Shown here: positions 27,201 to 34,859 of the stretch, piece after piece | Layout: each line of letters starts with the position of its first letter | Position numbering within the stretch: position 1 is the first letter of the stretch | NCBI RefSeq assembly: GCF_900182575.1 | Contig: NZ_FXSZ01000010.1 | Location: forward strand, 5,809 to 69,808 | Origin: Solitalea koreensis | Lineage (GTDB): Bacteria; Bacteroidota; Bacteroidia; Sphingobacteriales; Sphingobacteriaceae | DNA: 64,000 nucleotides | Direction of reading: 5' to 3' | Program-made: the position numbers and the translations under genes | Notes under the pieces: generated by a model | The model's database searches: none | Told to the model about the DNA's origin: nothing | Seen by the model: the letters and a program-made list of their open reading frames with translations, nothing else

Positions 27201-27695
27201 ATCAGCATAATCTTTTAGCTTCACCAAATCATAATCACCTGAAATATTCACATTCATGATCGGGAGCTGTGAAACGTCGATCTCAATTACATCCGGACCA
27301 TGTGTAAGGTCATTCGGTAAATCGGTACGTGCTTTATCAACAGCATCTTTTACTTTTTGCTTAGCAACAGCAATATCAACATCAGTATTGAACTCCACAA
27401 TTACATTCGAAAAATCCTGAACTGAGTTACTGGTTACTTTTTTTACTCCGGCAATTGACTTTACCTGCTTTTCAATTTGTTTAGTTACCAGATTCTCGAT
27501 GTTGGTTGGCGAGACCCCCTGATAAACTGTTGCCACATACATTTGTGGGAACACCACTTCTGGAAATTGCTCCTTCGGTAATGAATTATAGGAGAAAATA
27601 CCAGCAATGGCGATGATAACCGTAATAATATATATGCTGGTTTTGTTATCAATCGACCAGCTGGTGGGCTTAAATTCTTTAAAAACGTCTTTCAT
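24264..27695 (-). CDS. RND efflux transporter permease (AcrB-like)
   Basis: 1143 residues, the usual size for hydrophobe/amphiphile-exporting RND pumps, with twelve membrane helices, two large periplasmic loops and the TM4 signature LGIVVDDAIVVVENTHRIF carrying the proton-relay aspartates. A mid-protein Lys-rich cytoplasmic loop (PHDDDRDNHKKIDKG) is followed by an extra pair of hydrophobic segments near 520-560, more than in E. coli AcrB. It is the inner-membrane motor of a tripartite pump with the adaptor and TolC-like protein encoded upstream. Substrate unknown; toxic organic compounds are likely, since a TetR regulator heads the operon. Confidence 0.93.
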   Translation of the reverse strand: MKDVFKEFKPTSWSIDNKTSIYIITVIIAIAGIFSYNSLPKEQFPEVVFPQMYVATVYQGVSPTNIENLVTKQIEKQVKSIAGVKKVTSNSVQDFSNVIVEFNTDVDIAVAKQKVKDAVDKARTDLPNDLTHGPDVIEIDVSQLPIMNVNISGDYDLVKLKDYADQLKDRIETLPEITRVDIVGALDREVQVNVDVYKMMAANISFMDIENAIAYENNNITGGQIAMDGLKRTLTVNGQYKDAASIGNIIVRGASGAIVSLKDIAEVKDDFKEKESFARLNGKNVITLNVIKRSGENLIEASDKIRTINADMEKNVFPKGLKTTITGDQSDKTRTTLHDLINTIIIGFILVTVILMFFMGTTNALFVAMSVPLSMCVAFLVMPAFGFTLNMIVLFAFLLALGIVVDDAIVVVENTHRIFDNGKVPIVTAAKNAAGEVFLPVLSGTLTTLAPFIPLAFWQGVIGKFMFYLPVTLIITLLASLVVAYIINPVFAVQFMKPHDDDRDNHKKIDKGFKITAIVFAVLALIAYLINFGLGNFVVTLFAAYALNKFVLTGTIRHFQEDTWPKVQNFYKKIVTWAIDGAHPYWILGGTVGLLFFSVFLMSVRSPKVVFFPQSDPNFIYTYIRMPIGTDQKYTDSITQVVEKRVAKVVGDSNPIVQSIIANVGIGASENQMDGGTQVQPHLGKVTVAFVDFADRHGENTRDYLDKIREAVKGIAGAEISVDQEKGGPPTGKPINIEIAGDNFDELVTTSTKLKRYLDSLHIGGVEELKSDFQADKPEIVIDINRERAGREGITTGQIGREIRTAVFGWEASKFRDDKDDYPIQVRLREGQRGNIDAIMNMKITYRDMTMGGAIRQVPLSSVADIKYSSSYAGIKRKDQKRLVTLASNVLSGYNANEVVAELKGVIADFQAPPSIMIKMTGEQEDQAETGAFLGRAMLISLGLIFLILVTQFNSLSKPIIILSEIIFSIIGVLLGFSIFKMDMSIIMTGIGIVALAGIVVRNGILLVEFTDLLMEQGMGLKEAIIEAGRTRMTPVLLTACATMLGLVPLAVGLNIDFVKLFTELNPHIYFGGDSVAFWGPLSWTMIFGLSFATFLTLILVPVMYYLVFKFKVRVSGWFGGKKETIKHEREHVLVPVEEVETI

Positions 27696-27705
27696 TTGAA
27701 AATTA

Positions 27706-27735
27706 GTTAACAGTTAATGGGTTAACAGTTAATAG
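27706..27735. repeat. 15-bp tandem duplication between adaptor and pump genes
   Basis: GTTAACAGTTAATGG is followed directly by GTTAACAGTTAATAG (14/15 identical). It contains TTAACAGTTAA-like palindromic parts. Probably slipped-strand duplication; no function visible. Confidence 0.6.
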
Positions 27736-27766
27736 CCTGGAAGGTCCAAACCTTATTACTCACAAC

Positions 27767-28891
27767 TTAAAACTTAATACCTTCGCCGTCATTTAAACCT
27801 TGAAAGCCAACAGTAATTAATTTATCGCCTGCTGTAAGTCCACTTACTATTTCAGCTCTATCGTTATTGATGCGTCCAACTTTAACATTTTGTTTTTTAG
27901 CCGTTGATTTACCGTTAACCGTTTCAGCCAAATAAACAAATGAGTTGCCATCGGTTGTTTGAATGGTGTTAACCGGTATAGTAACAGCATTAGGATTACT
28001 GTAATCAACAATGTTTAATACTGCTACCATGTTGGCACGTAAACTAGGATCAGGGTTCATACGCACTTCAACAGAGAATGAACGGCTTGTAGGATCAATA
28101 GTATGACTCACGAACGATAGTTTTGAAGTGAAGTCTTTATTGATATCCGGCATGTTTACATGAACGCGGTCACCTTGTTTAATGTTAGCGGCATAACCTT
28201 CAGAAACATTAGCTTTTGCTTTTAACTTTTGAGTATTAATAACCCTGAAAGAAGGCATACCAGGAGAAGCAGTTTCGCCAACACGGGCAATTACCGCATC
28301 AACAGTACCATTAATTGGTGATTTGATTTTTGCCATGTTAATTTGGCTATTCATAGTAGCTAATTTTCTTTCCAATGACTCTTTGGTAGTTTTTGCTTGC
28401 AGATATTGTACTTCTGTGCCAATTTTTTGATCCCAAAGGCTTTTCTGACGCTCATAAACAGTAGTAGCTAATGCCAATGAGGTTTTCAGCTCTTCAATAC
28501 CATTTGTTAACACCTCATTATCCAATTGAGCCAAAACTTGTCCTTTTTTTACATTCTGACCTTCTACCACGTAAACAGCAGTAATGCGCCCTGGAGTTTC
28601 AGCAGAAACGTTGGCGTTTTCTTCTGATTCAACTTTCCCTTGAATTGTAACAAAATGCTCAAAGGCACTGATGGCAACCGGAGTAAAGCCAACAATTTTC
28701 AGTTTCTCATCGGTTGCAGCAGGATCAGCTTTACCGATTTCGGCTTCCAGCTTTTTAATTTGCTCCGTAATCTTAACCTGCTCTTTTTTCAGCTTTTCTA
28801 ATTGCGATTTTTTGTCGCCAGATGAAGTACTGCCACATGAGGCCAGCATTCCTAATGTTACAACTATAGGTAAAATTTTATATGCTTTCAT
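27767..28891 (-). CDS. RND periplasmic adaptor (membrane fusion protein), lipoprotein
   Basis: 374 residues with a lipobox (GMLASC, Cys19) so it is anchored in the inner membrane. A coiled coil (LEKLKKEQVKITEQIKKLEAE) precedes a biotinyl-lipoyl-like hairpin domain (GRITAVYVVEGQNVKKGQVL), then alpha-hairpin, beta-barrel and membrane-proximal domains, the standard HlyD/AcrA order. It bridges the RND pump and the TolC channel. It lies 28 bp after the TolC gene and 71 bp before the pump gene. Confidence 0.92.
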   Translation of the reverse strand: MKAYKILPIVVTLGMLASCGSTSSGDKKSQLEKLKKEQVKITEQIKKLEAEIGKADPAATDEKLKIVGFTPVAISAFEHFVTIQGKVESEENANVSAETPGRITAVYVVEGQNVKKGQVLAQLDNEVLTNGIEELKTSLALATTVYERQKSLWDQKIGTEVQYLQAKTTKESLERKLATMNSQINMAKIKSPINGTVDAVIARVGETASPGMPSFRVINTQKLKAKANVSEGYAANIKQGDRVHVNMPDINKDFTSKLSFVSHTIDPTSRSFSVEVRMNPDPSLRANMVAVLNIVDYSNPNAVTIPVNTIQTTDGNSFVYLAETVNGKSTAKKQNVKVGRINNDRAEIVSGLTAGDKLITVGFQGLNDGEGIKF

Positions 28892-28919
28892 TGCGTTTAT
28901 ATTCTGTTTAGTGGATTAA

Positions 28920-30329
28920 TTAATAGTTGAATTTTCCGGATGCTTTTTTAAGGTCAACTTGTGCAACCAAGGCATCGTAAAGCGCACCGATATAGTTAGT
29001 TTCAGCTGCTTTCAAATCAGTTTCTGCTGTTGTAACTTCCAGGCTGGAGCCAACACCTTGGCTGTATTTTACTTTGGTAACTCTTAGAATCTCTCTGGCC
29101 AATTCCATATTTCGCTTTTGATTTTCCATTGACTCTAAACTGTTGGCATAGACAATATTTGCTGATTTATTCTCTAAAGCCAAACCATTCTTCACATTAA
29201 CCATTTGATTTTCTACCTGTTGCAATGCATATTTCGCCTGGTTAATTCTCTGTTTCTTTTGGCCTCCACTAAAAATTGGAACGTTTATCTGAAGCCCAAC
29301 TAAAAAGGTTGGATAAGCTTTATCAAACAAACTAGCAGCGATAGGGTTTTGAAATGAAGTATTATACGTTGCAAAACCACCCACACTTGGCAATACAGCT
29401 ACTTTGTTTCTTTTCAGATCAAGTTCACTCAAATGCTTTTGAGTTTCTAACAATGAATACTCAATGCGATTAGTAACATTTAATGTATCTTGTACTTGAA
29501 CAGGTTCAAACTGAATAGTAGCGATTTCGTCTTTCAATTTAAGCTGATCATTAATAGGCATCCCCATTTGAAACTTCAACATGTATTCGTTCACAACCGA
29601 TAAACGATCGAATTTTGCTTTTTCAGTTTTCAAGTTGTTCAACTGAACCGAAAGCCGGTCGACATCAATTTTCTCAACGAAACCATTTTTATTCATCGCC
29701 TGCGTTTCTTCTAATATTTTTTGCAAACGCTCAATATTAGCCGTAAGTAATTTCAAACGTTCTACAGTAACCAGTGTTGAGTAGTACGCTTTTGAAACAG
29801 CCACAGCAGTTTCAATTTTGGTGCGCGAGGTATTTTTTGACGACAACTCCTTATAAACATTCGTTGCTTTCAAACCAATCAAATACTGACCATCAAACAA
29901 CAATTGATTCAATTGTACGCCAGCTGCGGCATTGTATTTTTGTTGAAAACTGGCTTCAAGTACTGGTTGAACATCAGGAGGAATACTAATTGTATTTCCA
30001 TCACCATTTTTCACTTTCTCATCTTCAAGTACCTTATAGGTGGAGTATTGAAAATTTGGAAATAAAATAACCGGACTCTTAATATAATCCTGGAAACTTA
30101 ATGTTCCATTCACCTGCGGTAATCCTATTCCAATTGTTTCTTTCACTTTTGCCGCTGCAATTTGTTGATCCAATTGAGCATTTAATACTTGCGACTGATG
30201 CTCATGTGCGTATTTTATGCATTCATCAAGATTAAAAATATAGGCAGCCGGTTGTTGAGATTGCTGCTGTGCAAGAACAGTTGTACCCCAAAAAGCCAGA
30301 CAGGATAATAATGTAAGCTTAATTTTCAT
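28920..30329 (-). CDS. TolC family outer-membrane efflux protein
   Basis: 469 residues with a signal peptide ending near VLAQQ, followed by the two OEP repeats with long helices (e.g. KVKYSQGVGSSLEVTTAETD near the C-terminus, a TolC family hallmark). It forms the outer-membrane duct of the pump. Its start lies 10 bp after the TetR gene stop, so regulator and pump are one transcript. Confidence 0.92.
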   Translation of the reverse strand: MKIKLTLLSCLAFWGTTVLAQQQSQQPAAYIFNLDECIKYAHEHQSQVLNAQLDQQIAAAKVKETIGIGLPQVNGTLSFQDYIKSPVILFPNFQYSTYKVLEDEKVKNGDGNTISIPPDVQPVLEASFQQKYNAAAGVQLNQLLFDGQYLIGLKATNVYKELSSKNTSRTKIETAVAVSKAYYSTLVTVERLKLLTANIERLQKILEETQAMNKNGFVEKIDVDRLSVQLNNLKTEKAKFDRLSVVNEYMLKFQMGMPINDQLKLKDEIATIQFEPVQVQDTLNVTNRIEYSLLETQKHLSELDLKRNKVAVLPSVGGFATYNTSFQNPIAASLFDKAYPTFLVGLQINVPIFSGGQKKQRINQAKYALQQVENQMVNVKNGLALENKSANIVYANSLESMENQKRNMELAREILRVTKVKYSQGVGSSLEVTTAETDLKAAETNYIGALYDALVAQVDLKKASGKFNY

Positions 30330-30339
30330 ATGTATTATA

Positions 30340-30963
30340 TTATTCTTCTTCAGTTAATTGCAAATATTTATTAATTAGTTTATGACCTTTTAATGTAGTT
30401 ACACCATGCAGAAAATGATCTGTTAGTTGATGCATTACATCCGTAATATTGAACTTATCAGGAGAATAGTACAGTGGATTAAAGACATGTGTCACCTGCA
30501 TCATGCGCATCGTAGTAAGTATTTCCAGATTCATACCCTTACGATACAAACCCTGCTCAACCCCTGCTATCAGATTTTTATGCAGTTTCTCATATACACA
30601 CACATTTTTATACTGTTCAAAAAGGCCCCATGCCGTCGGATGATATTTTTGCATATCATAAAACATTGTCGGATTCATTGGGCGCATCATCTTTTCCATC
30701 TGGGCCAAAATCATAATAACCTCGTGTATTGGATTATCTGCCTTTTCACAGCAATCATCCATTTGCTTTTGGTTATCGGCTAGCAGGCGTTGCATAAGTT
30801 GTATTACTAAATCGTCTTTATCTTTAAAATATTGATAAATCGTTTTCTTTGACATAGCTAAATGCTTAGCTATATCATCCATAGTAATACTTTTTACTCC
30901 GTAACTGCGAAAAAGCAGAAACGTAGCCTCCAGTATTCGTTCTTTTAATTCTTCTTTTTCCAT
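30340..30963 (-). CDS. TetR/AcrR family transcriptional regulator
   Basis: 207 residues. The N-terminal helix-turn-helix (residues about 8-55: ILEATFLLFRSYGVKSITM, DIAKHLAMSKKTIYQYF) is typical of TetR repressors. The C-terminal ligand domain is unlike others that I recognise. As first gene of the efflux operon it probably represses its own transcription and is released by a pump substrate. A 30-bp palindrome at 30986-31015, 23 bp before the start codon, is the likely operator. Confidence 0.92.
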   Translation of the reverse strand: MEKEELKERILEATFLLFRSYGVKSITMDDIAKHLAMSKKTIYQYFKDKDDLVIQLMQRLLADNQKQMDDCCEKADNPIHEVIMILAQMEKMMRPMNPTMFYDMQKYHPTAWGLFEQYKNVCVYEKLHKNLIAGVEQGLYRKGMNLEILTTMRMMQVTHVFNPLYYSPDKFNITDVMHQLTDHFLHGVTTLKGHKLINKYLQLTEEE

Positions 30964-30985
30964 ACGCTATCAAGCTTCAAAACTA

Positions 30986-31015
30986 TGGAAACATTTTTAA
31001 TATCAAAAGTTTCCA
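30986..31015. promoter_or_regulatory. palindrome upstream of tetR, probable operator
   Basis: Arms TGGAAAC and GTTTCCA (30986-30992, 31009-31015) with near-symmetric A/T-rich interior (ATTTTT ... AAAA). Its size and position just before the tetR gene match TetR-type operators. Confidence 0.6.
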
Positions 31016-31103
31016 CAGTTCCTTTCTAAATTGTTACAAACGAATGACAAAAGAAAAATCAATGATTAAAACTACGCAGAGAAAGCATTTTATAACTGTT
31101 AAG

Positions 31104-31155
31104 ATCGGTGTATCCCCTTTTTCAAATCGGTGTAATCACCCATACTATCGGTATA
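31104..31155. repeat. three spaced direct repeats ATCGGTRTA
   Basis: Copies at 31104-31112 (ATCGGTGTA), 31126-31134 (ATCGGTGTA) and 31147-31155 (ATCGGTATA), 22 and 21 bp apart, about two helical turns. They lie between the divergent tetR operon and purB. Such phased repeats suggest a regulator binding one DNA face; unknown which gene they serve. Confidence 0.5.
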
Positions 31156-31224
31156 ATGGTTTGTAAAATTCGGTTCAACCCATTTCTATAATCATTGTAA
31201 TCATCTTCTAATCAAAAAAAATTG

Positions 31225-31232
31225 GCATCTTT
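31225..31232 (+). promoter_or_regulatory. possible -7 promoter element of purB
   Basis: CATCTTTG differs from TAnnTTTG only in the first base and lies 24 bp before the purB ATG. Confidence 0.35.
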
Positions 31233-31256
31233 GCGGCTGAAAACAACCCTGTTCTT

Positions 31257-32600
31257 ATGTCATTAAATACACTTACCGCTATTTCTCCAATAGACGGACG
31301 TTACAGAAGCTCAGCAAAAGATTTAGCTTCCTATTTTTCGGAGGCTGCATTAATTGAATACCGAGTAAAAGTAGAAATCGAATATTTTATTGCCCTTTGC
31401 GAGATATCCCTACCTCAACTTGCCGATTTTGATAAGTCAAAATACAATGGATTAAGAGCTATTTATAAAGGCTTTAGTGAGCAAGACGCTGAACGCATAA
31501 AGGAAATCGAAAAAACAACCAACCACGATGTAAAAGCAGTGGAATATTTCCTAAAGGAACAATTTGATAGACTGGACCTGGAAAAATACAAAGAGTTTAT
31601 TCACTTTGGACTTACTTCTCAAGATATTAACAATACCGCAACTCCTTGGATGATTAAAAATGCGATTGAGAACGTGTACCAACATGAGATCAACTCACTT
31701 ATCGTTAAGTTAAAAGAACTGGCTGAAGAGTGGAAGGATATTGCAATGATGGCTCGTACTCATGGTCAACCGGCATCTCCAACTAAGCTGGGTAAAGAAA
31801 TCAGCGTATTTATTGAGCGCTTAGAATACCAACTTTTACTCTTCAAACAAATTCCATACTCGGCAAAATTTGGTGGAGCAACCGGAAACTTCAATGCACA
31901 TAAAGTTGCTTACCCATCTATCAACTGGGTTGAATTTGGAAATACCTTTGTAAACAATCAATTAGGTTTACACCGTTCACAGTTAACCACCCAAATTGAA
32001 CATTACGATAATTTTGCGGCTCAATGTGATAATTTAAAACGTTTAAATAATATCATCATTGACCTTGACCGTGATATGTGGACCTACATTTCAATGGGTT
32101 ATTTCCGTCAGAAGATCAAAGCCGGCGAAATTGGTTCATCGGCCATGCCACATAAAGTAAACCCGATCGATTTCGAAAACTCAGAAGGTAACTTGGGTAT
32201 CGCCAATGCTTTATTTGAACATTTTGCAGCTAAACTTCCTATCTCACGTCTTCAACGCGACCTTACCGATTCAACTGTATTACGCAATGTAGGTGTACCA
32301 ATTGCTCATTCAGTGATTGCTATCAAAGCAACCTTAAAAGGCTTGAACAAATTATTGCTCAGCAAGGAAACAATTGATAATGACCTGGAAGAAAACTGGG
32401 CTGTAGTTGCAGAGGCTATTCAAACTATTTTACGCAGAGAAGGTTATCCAAAACCATACGAGGCCCTAAAAGAGTTAACCAGAACAAATGAAAAAGTTAC
32501 TCAAGCTAGCATTGCTACGTTTATTGATGGTTTAGCGGTTTCCGATGAAATCAAAAATGAATTGAAGCAATTTTCACCTCAGAATTATACAGGATACTAG
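31257..32600 (+). CDS. purB: adenylosuccinate lyase
   Basis: 447 residues of the fumarase/aspartase superfamily. The signature loop GSSAMPHKVNPIDFENSEGN carries the catalytic Ser, and TSQDINNTA plus ARTHGQPASPTKLGKE contain the substrate-binding and catalytic His regions. It performs two purine-pathway steps: SAICAR to AICAR, and adenylosuccinate to AMP, releasing fumarate. N-terminus LTAISPIDGRY is the E. coli-type PurB start. Monocistronic, followed by a possible terminator. Confidence 0.97.
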   Translation: MSLNTLTAISPIDGRYRSSAKDLASYFSEAALIEYRVKVEIEYFIALCEISLPQLADFDKSKYNGLRAIYKGFSEQDAERIKEIEKTTNHDVKAVEYFLKEQFDRLDLEKYKEFIHFGLTSQDINNTATPWMIKNAIENVYQHEINSLIVKLKELAEEWKDIAMMARTHGQPASPTKLGKEISVFIERLEYQLLLFKQIPYSAKFGGATGNFNAHKVAYPSINWVEFGNTFVNNQLGLHRSQLTTQIEHYDNFAAQCDNLKRLNNIIIDLDRDMWTYISMGYFRQKIKAGEIGSSAMPHKVNPIDFENSEGNLGIANALFEHFAAKLPISRLQRDLTDSTVLRNVGVPIAHSVIAIKATLKGLNKLLLSKETIDNDLEENWAVVAEAIQTILRREGYPKPYEALKELTRTNEKVTQASIATFIDGLAVSDEIKNELKQFSPQNYTGY

Positions 32601-32620
32601 GTTGAAAAGCTGAAGATTTT

Positions 32621-32661
32621 AGGTTTTAGGTCAAGATTTCAAAGCCTTAGTCCTAAAACCT
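32621..32661 (+). terminator. possible terminator after purB, with AAAACCTTTAACCTTT duplicated
   Basis: 10-bp arms AGGTTTTAGG/CCTAAAACCT (32621-32630, 32652-32661) with a 21-base loop. Downstream, AAAACCTTTAACCTTT occurs twice (from 32656 and again from about 32676). The long loop and weak T run make termination uncertain. Confidence 0.4.
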
Positions 32662-32730
32662 TTAACCTTTTAATAAAACCTTTAACCTTTTTGTATAACT
32701 TTGTAATTGTTCTAAATAAAAGATTAAAAG

Positions 32731-33291
32731 ATGAGTTTAACTGCAACTGTGAACGTATATACTGAAATAACTCCGAATCCTGCTACCATGAAATTTATAA
32801 CTAACAAGTTATTAATTAACGGCAGCAAAGATTTTCCAACTAAAGAAAGTGCAGAAGATTCACCTTTTGCGAAAGAATTGTTCAAATTTTCATTTGTTGA
32901 TGGTGTTTTCTTTGCCAGTAATTTTGTTACGGTTACTAAAACCGCTGGTTCTGATTGGGAAGATTTAATTCCAATTTTGAAAGAATTTGTGAAAGGCGCT
33001 GTTGAATCAGAAGTTGAGATTGTTCACGAACACAAGGAACATACAGAGTTTGAAGGCACTGAAACTGAAAAGAAAATTCAACAAATATTATATGATTATG
33101 TTCGCCCTGCCGTTGAACAAGATGGTGGAGCAATCCACTTCAAATCATACGTAGAAGGAGTAGTAACCGTAATCTTAAAAGGTTCATGCAGTGGTTGTCC
33201 TTCTTCTACCCTAACACTTAAAGCAGGTATTGAAAACTTATTGAAACGCATGGTACCAGAAGTTACGGAAGTAGTTTCAGAAGCGATGTAA
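32731..33291 (+). CDS. Nfu-type iron-sulfur cluster carrier
   Basis: 186 residues with an N-terminal Nfu_N domain (YTEITPNPATMKFITNK) and a C-terminal NifU-like domain with the CxxC motif in GSCSGCPSSTLTLKAGIE. Two monomers bind a 4Fe-4S cluster between their CxxC motifs and pass it to client apoproteins. The Nfu_N plus NifU_C layout is the eukaryotic NFU1-type and common in Bacteroidota. No suf or isc genes are adjacent. Confidence 0.9.
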   Translation: MSLTATVNVYTEITPNPATMKFITNKLLINGSKDFPTKESAEDSPFAKELFKFSFVDGVFFASNFVTVTKTAGSDWEDLIPILKEFVKGAVESEVEIVHEHKEHTEFEGTETEKKIQQILYDYVRPAVEQDGGAIHFKSYVEGVVTVILKGSCSGCPSSTLTLKAGIENLLKRMVPEVTEVVSEAM

Positions 33292-33304
33292 TTCAAAACG
33301 ATAC

Positions 33305-33344
33305 AAACGAGAAAAGGCTTCCATTGTGAAGCCTTTTCTCGTTT
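33305..33344. terminator. bidirectional terminator, 16-bp stem
   Basis: Perfect inverted repeat AAACGAGAAAAGGCTT/AAGCCTTTTCTCGTTT with an 8-base loop between the convergent nfu and inositol-phosphatase genes. Confidence 0.85.
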
Positions 33345-33359
33345 GATAAATCCATAAGC

Positions 33360-34148
33360 TTAAAAGTGCTTAACAATTACCTTTAGCATCTCAGCTCCGC
33401 TATACCCGTTTCCTGCCACAATTTCGCGAGCATCGAGAAACTCTTCTCCTCCTAAAAAATTAGTTATGGTACCACCTGCATTTTTCACAATTAAAGCACC
33501 AGCAGCCACATCCCATGGGTTTAAATTGTATTCAAAATAGCCCTCAAAACGCCCACAAGCTACATATGCTAAGTCAACAGCAGCGGATCCTAATCGGCGT
33601 AAACCATGTGTTTGCTGTATTAATTCGCTGAACACTTTCATGTACTTTTCAGCCTTTTCAAAATCATAATATGGAAAACCTGTGGCTAACAATGACTCGC
33701 CCAAAGTTCTATTTTTTGAAACAGAAATAATCGCCCCATTTAAGTAAGACTTCTCCCCTTTCCAGGTATAAAAGAGTTCGTCCATATTGATTTCGTATAC
33801 TACTCCCAATACCAGTTCATCGTTTTCTTTTAAAGCTATACTAATGGAATAAGTCGGAATGCCGTGAATAAAATTGGTAGTACCATCCAATGGATCAATA
33901 ATCCAGTTGAATCGTTCTCCAGTCTTGTTAATTGTTTTTTCCTCAGTAACAAAACCGGCATCGGCAATAATATCTTTAAGTCCTGCCACAATACGCTGTT
34001 CAGCAGTCTTGTCTACATAAGACACCAAATCGTTCAATCCTTTGTATTCAATCTTATCAGAATTGAAGTTTTTGCGTTCTGAACGAATAAAAGCTCCAAC
34101 TTCTAAGGTGATCTTTTTTACTTCCTCGAAAATTAAGTTATAAGTCAT
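33360..34148 (-). CDS. inositol monophosphatase family protein
   Basis: 262 residues. The Mg-binding motif WIIDPLDGTTNFIHG and the C-terminal NPWDVAAGALIVKNAGG define the IMPase/SuhB family, which hydrolyses inositol-1-phosphate or related sugar phosphates. In bacteria some members (SuhB) also act on rRNA transcription antitermination; which role applies is unknown. Single gene; upstream region holds a repeat element at 34182-34260. Confidence 0.9.
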   Translation of the reverse strand: MTYNLIFEEVKKITLEVGAFIRSERKNFNSDKIEYKGLNDLVSYVDKTAEQRIVAGLKDIIADAGFVTEEKTINKTGERFNWIIDPLDGTTNFIHGIPTYSISIALKENDELVLGVVYEINMDELFYTWKGEKSYLNGAIISVSKNRTLGESLLATGFPYYDFEKAEKYMKVFSELIQQTHGLRRLGSAAVDLAYVACGRFEGYFEYNLNPWDVAAGALIVKNAGGTITNFLGGEEFLDAREIVAGNGYSGAEMLKVIVKHF

Positions 34149-34181
34149 AGTAAATAGTTTTTAGTTAGTGAACGCTTTCGT

Positions 34182-34260
34182 GCGATTTGACAGTAGACTG
34201 TCACGCTGAGCGTAATGGAAGTGCATTTTGCAACAAATCAATGCTTTACTATCAAATCGT
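34182..34260. repeat. REP-like intergenic element with nested inverted repeats
   Basis: Outer arms 34182-34195 and 34247-34260 match over 14 positions with two wobble-compatible differences. Inside is the 14-bp palindrome GACAGTAGACTGTC (34190-34203) and TGTCACGCTGAGCG, which resembles the GTCA(C/T)GCTGAGCG intergenic repeats that I remember from other Bacteroidota genomes. Only one copy is in this window. Confidence 0.5.
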
Positions 34261-34288
34261 ACTACGGGTAATGGATATTTGCGACTCT

Positions 34289-34756
34289 CTATTGTTTCAC
34301 TCTAAATGCGAAATATTTATTTAAAAAGAAACTTACTCCAGCCACCAAAACTGCCGACAAGGCTCTCGCCGGAGTTGGAAATAAATGCAGGAAATCGACA
34401 AAAAGTTTAAGCAGAAAGTAATTAGCTGAAAAATTCACAGATGAAACCATCATGTATCTAAAAAACTGGTGTCGTGTTCGCAAATCCGAGCCGGTAAAAA
34501 CAAAATATTTGCTGATTAAAAAATTGGTAATAAAACCGGCGCTGAAGGATATGCACAACGCAGCCATGTGTGAACTGATAACTGAACCTAAAAACTGAAC
34601 AGGCTGTTTGTAAAGCAGGTAGTTATAAGTAAGAAAGTAAACCACAATATCAACCATGGTGGCGGTTCCACCGGAAATAATAAAGCGTACAACTTTATGA
34701 TCAAATGCTTTTTTCGATACCGCCAGAGCCCGGCTTCGTCTGTTCAAATGTGACAT
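34289..34756 (-). CDS. GtrA family membrane protein
   Basis: 155 residues with four hydrophobic segments; the first begins KVVRFIISGGTATMVDIVVYF and the last is VLVAGVSFFLNKYFAF, both typical of GtrA (PF04138). Members help flip or deliver polyprenyl-linked sugars for cell-surface glycans. No partner glycosyltransferase is adjacent. Confidence 0.85.
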   Translation of the reverse strand: MSHLNRRSRALAVSKKAFDHKVVRFIISGGTATMVDIVVYFLTYNYLLYKQPVQFLGSVISSHMAALCISFSAGFITNFLISKYFVFTGSDLRTRHQFFRYMMVSSVNFSANYFLLKLFVDFLHLFPTPARALSAVLVAGVSFFLNKYFAFRVKQ

Positions 34757-34795
34757 GAAAATTGATTTATTTTGGGTAAGTAAATGTTAAAAAGA

Positions 34796-34824
34796 AATGT
34801 CAGACCAAAATTCAGTCTGACATT
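34796..34824 (-). terminator. terminator after mtaB
   Basis: 10-bp stem AATGTCAGAC/GTCTGACATT, followed on the minus strand by ATTTCTTTTT. Confidence 0.75.
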
Positions 34825-34859
34825 AATCAATTTATTTATAAACAATTATGCATTTAATA

